Shown in pieces: positions 58,262 through 64,000 of a DNA stretch of 64,000 bases (positions are counted from its first letter, which is position 1; each line of letters opens with the position of its first letter). Position numbers and translations under genes: made by a program. This DNA is from Eulemur rufifrons. Lineage: Eukaryota; Chordata; Mammalia; Primates; Lemuridae. Location: positions 220,876,843 to 220,940,842 of the forward strand of contig NC_090989.1 of assembly GCF_041146395.1 (NCBI RefSeq). Direction: 5' to 3'. Under the pieces are notes generated by a model. The model saw only the letters and a list, made by a program, of their open reading frames with translations. It had not been told where the DNA came from and did no database searches.

Positions 58262-58470
58262 TGGAACCAGGCTGTCTCACTTAAATCCTTTCCAGCTGCG
58301 TGAATTTGGGCAAGTCACTTATACTCTACATGCCTATTTTCTCATCTATATGGTGGGAGTAATAGTTATGAACATGCTGTGAAAATTAAAGGAGATAATA
58401 TATGTAGAATTATTAGAATGGTCTGGACACATGGCAGGCATTATATAAGCTTGAGCTGTTTGTCTTATTA
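58262..58470 (+). repeat. MIR SINE
   Basis: 'aaccaggctgtctcacttaaatcctttccagctgcgtgaatttgggcaagtcacttatactc' and 'gtgaaaattaaaggagataatatatgtag', ending 'ggacacatggcaggcatt'. Confidence 0.85.
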
Positions 58471-58611
58471 TAGTTGCAATTTTATAATTTCACATTTGTT
58501 CACAACTATGATTTTATTCATAACTGTCTTTCCCATTAGATAGCAAAATTCACAAAGGTAGAGATGCCTATTTTTACCCACTGTCATACGCTTAGTGCCT
58601 GGCACAGTCTT

Positions 58612-58766
58612 TTTTTTTTGAGACAGAGTCTGGCTCTGTTGCCAGGGCTAGAGTGCGGTGGCGTCAGCCTAGCTCACAGCAACCTCAAACTCCTGGGCTC
58701 AATCGATCCTCCTGCCTCAGCCTTCTGAGTAGCTGGGACTACAGGTGCTCGCCACTACACCTGGCT
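58612..58766 (-). mobile_element. Alu right-arm only, with target duplication
   Basis: About 155 bp antisense Alu, poly-T then right-arm sequence to 'actacaggtgctcgccactacacctggc'. It stops at the arm boundary. Flanks 'cacagtctt' at 58603-58611 and 58767-58775. Confidence 0.9.
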
Positions 58767-58834
58767 CACAGTCTTAACACATGAGGAAGCCTAATGAACA
58801 TCTAGTGAATAAAGAAATGAATTTGTTATAGGGC

Positions 58835-59160
58835 CTAGACTTGAGAACCTTGAAATGTCACACTAAGGAGTTTAGAATTTATTCTCTAAGTTTTTAAACA
58901 AGAGTCACACATGAAAATTAATGGAGAGATGGTTGTAAGACAAGTTGGGAAGAAAGCTTAGAGACAGGGAGAACCCTTAGCTGACCAAGGGAATGGTTTA
59001 TCTGAAAAGATAAACCTTAGCCAGTACAGAAAGGAGCAGAAAGAGAAGTAAAGAAGTGTCCCAGGGACGTCATGTTGAGGAAGGACCCACACAACTTGGT
59101 GGCACACCAGGTTTGCAGGAAACTGTTGAGGATATATATCTAAATATGAAATCTCTGAAT
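58835..59160. other. intron, nothing recognised
   Basis: No family named with confidence; some phrases are L2-like when reversed. Confidence 0.4.
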
Positions 59161-59169
59161 GAGAGAATG

Positions 59170-59616
59170 AGGACAAAAGAATAGAACTACAGAAGCCAGG
59201 AACCTGTGAATGTTACCTTATAAGGCAAAAGACATTTTGCAGATACGGCTAAATTAAAGATCTTGATATGGGAAGATTACCCAGGATTAGCAGATGGGCC
59301 CTAAATGCAATCACAAGTGTCCTTAGAAGAGGGAGCTGGAGGGAGATTTTACACAACACAGAAGAGAGGCAATATGACCACTTAAGTAAGACGATGCCAC
59401 TCTTGGCTTTGAAGATGGAGGCAGGGTCCTGGACAAAACGATGCAAGCAACGTGGCTCTAGAAACCAGAAAGGCAAAGAAACAGATTTTCCTCCAGAGCT
59501 TACAGAGAGAGTGCAGCCCTGTTGAGATTTTGACTTTGACCCAGTGAAACGTATGTGTTGTTTGAGCCACCAAGTTTGTAGTCACTTGCTACAGCAGCCA
59601 TAGAAAACTAATACAA
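59170..59616 (+). mobile_element. MLT1-type LTR (ERVL-MaLR), older subfamily
   Basis: 'ccaggaacctgtgaatgttaccttataaggcaaaag', 'ttgcagatacggctaaattaaagatcttgatatgggaagattaccc', 'aaccagaaaggcaaagaaacag', and the end 'gttgtttgagccaccaagtttgtagtcacttgctacagcagccatagaaaactaatac'. Confidence 0.92.
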
Positions 59617-59775
59617 GCACTTAACTCACTGCATTATGATTTGGAGTTAGGGTAATTTTCTCTCCACTAATGTATAACCTCCTCAAAACACAGTGATGTT
59701 CTAGTACCTTGATACTTCTAGCATTAAACAGTACTAAACACACAAAGGCACTCAAATAAATGTTTGTAGAAAGGT
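59617..59775 (+). mobile_element. L2 3' end fragment
   Basis: 'ctccactaatgtataacctcctcaaaacacag' and 'gcactcaaataaatgtttgtagaaagg'. Confidence 0.6.
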
Positions 59776-60090
59776 AGAAGGAAGGAAGAAATCAGAAAGA
59801 AGAAAAGAGAGGAGGGAGTTTCAAAATAGAGGAAGTGGGTGACAAAGGCCTATCCTTAAACATGAAACCAACAATATGGATGCAGAGAACCTGGGCAGGG
59901 CTGCGCTTTGTGCCCCTATCCCCCACCCCCGGAGCCAGCAATCCTGAAACAAACTTGGGCAGGCCGCATCCAGGCAGGGCGTGAGGGATAGAGAGGAGAC
60001 CCTAAGGCAGGTCCTAACTCCAGCCTTTACTCTCATCTCCAACCTAACCTAGTGCAGAGCAGATGAGGATGTCAGCCCCAAGCCAGTGCC
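59776..60090. other. intron, nothing recognised
   Basis: GC-richer patch around 59890-59960; no exon of GDA or other gene found in it. Confidence 0.45.
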
Positions 60091-60094
60091 CTGT

Positions 60095-60308
60095 GAAAGC
60101 CAAAGCGTGCAGGCTTGGGAACCACGGAGACTTGGGTTTACATCCTAGCTCTGCTTCTTGCTATCTACAAATCCTCAGACAAGATACTTAACTTTTCTAA
60201 GGTGCATTTTCTCATTTGTAAAATGAAACTAATAATTCCCCAGAAGACTAAATGAGGTGATGAATAAAAAGTACTAGGCATAGAGTAAGTATTCAAGAAA
60301 TGTTGCTT
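60095..60308 (+). repeat. MIR SINE, near full length
   Basis: 'gtgcaggcttgggaaccacggagacttgggtttacatcctagctctgcttcttgctatc', 'tacttaacttttctaaggtgcattttctcatttgtaaaatg', 'ctaaatgaggtgatg' and 'actaggcatagagtaagtattcaa'. Confidence 0.92.
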
Positions 60309-60614
60309 TTTGTTTTTGTTATTTCTGTTTTTCTAGCAAAATCAAATAGGATATAATGACATATGATACGGTATATCATATAGATTATAATATATATATT
60401 AGATTGTATATTGTGTATACTATCTCTAGAAAAATACATAAGAAAGTGGTAATAGTTGCCTCCCGGGAGGAGCAATGTCATGTCCAGGGCAAAGGGACAG
60501 AAAGGGCACTTACTAGCCACTACATATCCTTTTGTGCACTTTGAATTTCCGGTCCTGTGCATGGATTTTTTTAGGTATTTTTTTTTTTAATTCCAGCTTT
60601 AGAAACTGTTTAAC

Positions 60615-60825
60615 ATTGGCAACCCGTGTAACATTTATCAGCTGTGTAATGTTGGCAACCTGTTAATTAGTCTCACTGTGCCTCAATTTCCTTATCTGTA
60701 AAATAAGAATAAAAATACTGCCTTTCTTCATAAAGTTGTTGAGAGTGTTAAATGAGATAATACAAGTAAAATGCTCAAAAGAATGCCAGGCACAGAGTAA
60801 GCATTCAATAATACCTGCAGTGCTC
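60615..60825 (+). repeat. MIR SINE, near full length
   Basis: 'tcagctgtgtaatgttggcaacctgttaattagtctcactgtgcctcaatttccttatctgtaaaataag', 'gagagtgttaaatgagataatac' and 'gaatgccaggcacagagtaagcattcaata'. Confidence 0.92.
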
Positions 60826-61573
60826 ACTTCCAGAAATGTGGTGTGCAAGATACCTTCAGGGCCTTCCAGCTACAAAATGACTTTATGCTGCATAAGATGT
60901 TTTAGGTAGCACTTATAGGACATAAGGGAGAGTATTGAGGTTAAAGAAAAAGAAGAGGAAATATTAGTAAAAAATAGACTTTAAGCTGAAAGAGGAGCAG
61001 TGAATAGTGAACTCAGACAAAATGCATGGTGGCCCAAAGGGACCTTATCTCTGAACAAAGAAAAGGTAAAAAAAAAAAAAAAATTTCTCTGAAGGACCAT
61101 ATCTTGAATTTAAGTCTCTCAGTTTTTCCCAGATTAAAATTAACCAAAATTGAACCCATAATAAAAGGTCATCAAAATCAAAAAGAAACAAACCATCATG
61201 GGTAAAGACTAGCAAGAACTACTAAGTCCAGATTTAGAATCAGAAGGATTTCATATGTTAAAGTATCTGATACAAACTATATATGGTATGCTTTCAAAAT
61301 AAAGAATGGAATCACAAAATGGAGCAAGCAATAAGAGACAATCACAAATGATCAGGCAAATTTGAAAAAAGAACCAAGCAGAACTTTTAGAAATGAAAAT
61401 TATAATTGTTGCTATAACAAGGTTAACAGATGGAATATACAGTAGATTAGATATAGCTAAAGAAAGTATCCATGAACTAAAAAAAATAGAGCTGAGAAAA
61501 ATGATCCAGAATGCAGCACTATAAGATAATGAGATAAAATCCATGAACAAGAGCTTAAGAGATATGGAAGATA

Positions 61574-61940
61574 GGCCAGGAGTCATGGCTCACACCTGTA
61601 ATCCTAGCACTCTGGGAGGCCAAGGCAGGAGGATTACTTGAGACCAGCCTGAGCAAGAGTGAGACCCTGTCTCTACCAAAATTAGCCTGGCCTCATGGCG
61701 CATGCCTGTAGTCTCAGCTACTCGGGAGGCTGAGGCAGGAGGATCCCCTGAACCCAGGAGTGTGAGGTTGCAGTGAGCTACAATGATGCCACTGCACTCT
61801 ACCCAGGGCAACAGAGTGAAACCCTGTCTGAAAAAGAAAGATAAAAAAAGAAAATTGAACCCCTCTCCTCACTCTCCTGCCTTTATATTCTCAAAAAAAA
61901 AAAAAGAGAGAGAGAGAGAGGGAGAGACAGAAAGAGAGAG
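61574..61940 (+). mobile_element. Alu SINE with extra 3' segment and second A tail
   Basis: Alu from 'ggccaggagtcatggctcacacctg' to 'gaaaccctgtctg' (61574-61832) and a first A-rich tail to about 61857. Then comes about 38 bp of non-Alu sequence ('ttgaacccctctcctcactc'...), a 12-A run, and a (GA)n stretch. The duplication 'atggaagata' stands at 61564-61573 and 61941-61950, so the non-Alu part belongs to the insertion. Confidence 0.88.
61893..61940. repeat. A12 plus (GA)n microsatellite
   Basis: Tail-derived simple repeat at the end of the Alu insertion. Confidence 0.9.
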
Positions 61941-62206
61941 ATGGAAGATAAAATAAGATCCAACATATATCTCACCAAAGTCCCCAAAGGAAGAGTAGAG
62001 AGAATGAAGAGGAGGCAATATTGAAAGAAGAAAATGGATGAGTTTTCTAGAACTGATGCAAAAAGCCAATCCATGGATATAGGAAGCATAATATATATTC
62101 AGCAGGATGAAAAAAATGCAGCTAGACAATCATTCCTATAAAGAAAAGACATTTAAACTGATACTGACCTCTCCAAAGCAATAATGGGAGTCAGAATACA
62201 GTGGAC

Positions 62207-62210
<4 letters not shown>

Positions 62211-62237
<27 letters not shown>

Positions 62238-62520
62238 ACAGTCACTGCAGCCTCCAATTCCTGGGTTTAAATGATCCTCCTGTCTCAGCCTACCAATTAG
62301 GTGGGAGTACAGGCACGTGCCATCACACCCAGCTAATTTTTCTGTTTTTTTTTGTTGTTGGGGTTTTTTGGGTTTTTGTTTTTGTTTTTTGTTTTTTTTT
62401 TTGTATAGATGAGATTTCACTGTTGCCCAGGCTGGTCTCAAAACTCCTGGCCTCAAGCAATCCTCCCACCTCAGCCTCCCAAAGTGCTGGGATTGTAGGC
62501 ATAAACCACTGTTCCCAGCC
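62211..62520 (-). mobile_element. Alu SINE, antisense, J-like
   Basis: A 25-T tract, 'gagacagtcactgcagcctccaattcctgggtttaaatgatcctcc', right-to-left arm order, ending 'gcataaaccactgttcccagcc'. The middle has an expanded T/G linker (62340-62405). Older than the lemur-type copies. Confidence 0.92.
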
Positions 62521-62744
62521 TAGTTGACAAACATTTTTAAATTGCTAAAGAAAAATCATTGTCAGTTTAGAATTCTGTATCCAGCAAAACTATTTTGTAA
62601 AAACAAGGACAAAACAAAGCCACTTTTGGATTTAAAAGCTAAGAAAATTTTTAACACCAAAAAGCCTACACTAAAGGAATTCTAAAGGATGGATTTCAGA
62701 AATATCCCCAAAAGAAGGTTAAAAATGCGAAAAGAAATGGTGTT

Positions 62745-63065
62745 TAGTCTATTTTCTGTTGTTATAACACCATACCACAGACCTGATAATTTATAAAAGA
62801 AAAGAAATTTATTTCTTATAGTTCTGGAAGCTGATAAGTCCAAGGTTGAAAAGCCACATATGGCGAGGGCCTTGGTGCTGTGCCATCCCATGGAGGAAAG
62901 GCAGAAGGTGGAAGGGCAACAACCTACAAGCTCAGTTCTCTCTTCCTCTTCTTAACAAGCCACCAGTCCCATCATGCAGCCCCACCCTAGTGACCTTATC
63001 TAAAAGGCATACATTCAGAGCAGCAGATCATGGCTCTATTCCCAAAAGAACAGGTGTAAAAAATA
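62745..63065 (-). mobile_element. MST/THE1-type MaLR LTR, antisense, partial
   Basis: 'tagtctattttctgttgttataacaccataccacagacctgataatttataaaagaaaagaaatttattt' and 'tagttctggaagctg...aaggttg', then 'gccttggtgctg', 'aaaggcagaaggtggaagggc' and 'ccccaccc'. This matches the reversed end of an MST-type LTR; the far part is diverged. Confidence 0.7.
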
Positions 63066-63069
63066 AAAT

Positions 63070-63640
63070 CTGAGTCCAGCAAGAAATATTCCATGTGACT
63101 TGATACTTCCTTCCTCCTTGTTTGTCTATGTTATCTTCACAGTGGCTCTAAAATAGACTCGGCATTAGTTTTCACATGATCAACATATTGTGAGCTTTAT
63201 TGAATTGCCTGCTTAGCTCAATGAACTCAACTCCTAGAGCTAAAAAAAGAAACTCAGAACAAGCCCAGCTACCGGATTTGCAAATCCCTCTTCTGTATTA
63301 AGATGCTAGCCATGCGCCGATTACTAGTTTACTAGTCTACTTTTCTCCACCCCCAAAAACCAATATCTATCTCACCTGCTTCTAAAGCCCTGACGTGTAA
63401 AAACATAACAGTGTCGCTGAAAACTGGTTAAGAATTAGCAATTCAGTGTTCTTGGAAGGAACACATAATTGCTTTAGAAGGTTTACTGACAAATTGCTTG
63501 AATCCTTTAGGAATTAGCCCTGGCAAAAACAAAAGCAAACAAAACTTGTAACAGAGACTGGTGACTATATCTTTAGGCTTTTGTGTACCCCCTCCTCCCA
63601 ACTCTGACAATTCACATGTAAATAGCAATCTAGCATTTAA
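63070..63640. other. intron, nothing recognised
   Basis: No named repeat; no coding signal. Confidence 0.45.
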
Positions 63641-63644
63641 TTTC

Positions 63645-63785
63645 TCCCATAGCAGAGCTGCTAAAAGTAGACTTTAGAACCAGACCCTGGTTCTAGATCT
63701 TAACTCCATCAGTTACCATGTGATTTTGAACAAGACGCTCCAACTGTGACTCAGTTTCCCCATCTGAAAATTGCATATATGACAA
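63645..63785 (+). repeat. MIR SINE, 5' half
   Basis: 'gtagactttagaaccagaccctggttctagatcttaactccatcagttaccatgtgattttgaacaag' and 'gtgactcagtttccccatctgaaaattg'. Confidence 0.85.
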
Positions 63786-64000
63786 GGACAGGAAATTACA
63801 CTGAGGTGCCAATGCTGATGGGCAGCTTGGCTAGCTGACTAGTTAGGTGAAACTGATGAGCATGCTGACGTGCTACCTCTTGGGATTCAAACACATCCCT
63901 CTACAAAATTATAAATTATCTTTCAAGTTCACCTGTGAAAGTTACACCTGTGCATGCCAAGGGCCTATGTCAGGGTATATTCCAATCAAATCACTAAATG

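Larger units (their letters stand above)
57750..58800 (+). mobile_element. L2 LINE 3' region, split by an Alu fragment and containing a MIR
   Basis: 'ccagtggattcctactttttaaaatc', 'gacctacagggtccggggtgatttggccctacctgcttttccagcc', 'ctgctccacactggtccc' and 'aggaagcctttcctgattggg' are L2. A 3' end block at 58520-58611 and 58776-58830 ('gcttagtgcctggcacagt', 'gaacatctagtgaataaagaaatg') brackets the Alu fragment. Confidence 0.8.
61070..62760 (+). mobile_element. HAL1/L1M-type ORF1 element, split by two Alus
   Basis: Blocks in family order: 'gattagatatagctaaagaaagtatccatgaac', 'gaacaagagcttaagagatatgg', [Alu 61574-61940], 'aaataagatccaacatatatctc', 'gagttttctagaactgatgc', [Alu 62211-62520], 'gtcagtttagaattctgtatccagcaaaac', 'actaaaggaattctaaaggatgg'. 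Same broad family as 29780-31380 but another subfamily. No intact ORF. Confidence 0.78.

Overview
This window is nuclear DNA of a primate, most likely a strepsirrhine (lemur/loris lineage). The sequence evidence is the retroposons. Most Alu copies read 'CTAGCACTCTGGGAGG' and 'GACCAGCCTGAGCAAGAG', and two (about 21381-21723 and 49933-50265) carry the extra 'tagttgtcc...'/'GGTCAACTAA' linker that I associate with lemur Alus. The young LINE-1 3' ends (31439-31877, 36250-36385) also have a 3' UTR of strepsirrhine type. Genus cannot be decided from the sequence.

The only protein-coding gene I can support is guanine deaminase (GDA, also called cypin), on the minus strand. Eleven internal coding exons were read by hand, each with AG acceptor and GT donor. 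They join in frame without a stop into 381 codons, equivalent to residues 42-422 of the 454-residue human enzyme as I remember it. From 5' to 3' of the gene: 42698-42786, 36015-36186, 29155-29242, 26481-26586, 22491-22518 (28 nt), 19310-19417, 17065-17172, 15200-15297, 12911-12978, 3296-3442 and 73-203. All zinc ligands (His82, His84, His240, His279, Asp330) and the catalytic Glu243 are encoded. The first coding exon and promoter (about 41 residues) and the last exon(s) (about 32 residues) are not seen. The exon-free right third (42787-64000) is therefore probably the large first intron, and the 3' end lies just left of base 1.

The rest is intron filled with layers of transposable elements. 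Ancient: MIRs in both orientations, a roughly 2.3 kb L2 (6318-8640), other L2 pieces, three HAL1/L1M ORF1-type elements (29780-31380, 32330-33060, 61070-62760), L1M/L1ME 3' ends, MLT1 and MST LTRs, and hAT and Tigger DNA transposons. Younger: an ORF2-bearing L1 piece (43964-46692), a solo LTR (24710-25212), eleven Alu copies and short L1 3' ends. Many are nested with readable target-site duplications, so the order of insertion can be reconstructed.

No RNA gene, CRISPR array, operon-like cluster or unknown gene system was found. The points most worth a second look are retroposon history (an Alu/L1 composite sharing one duplication, an Alu with apparent 3' transduction, a MIR inside a MIR), a 28-nt micro-exon, an L1 end close to a GDA splice acceptor, and a strong G-quadruplex motif in the sense strand of intron 1.
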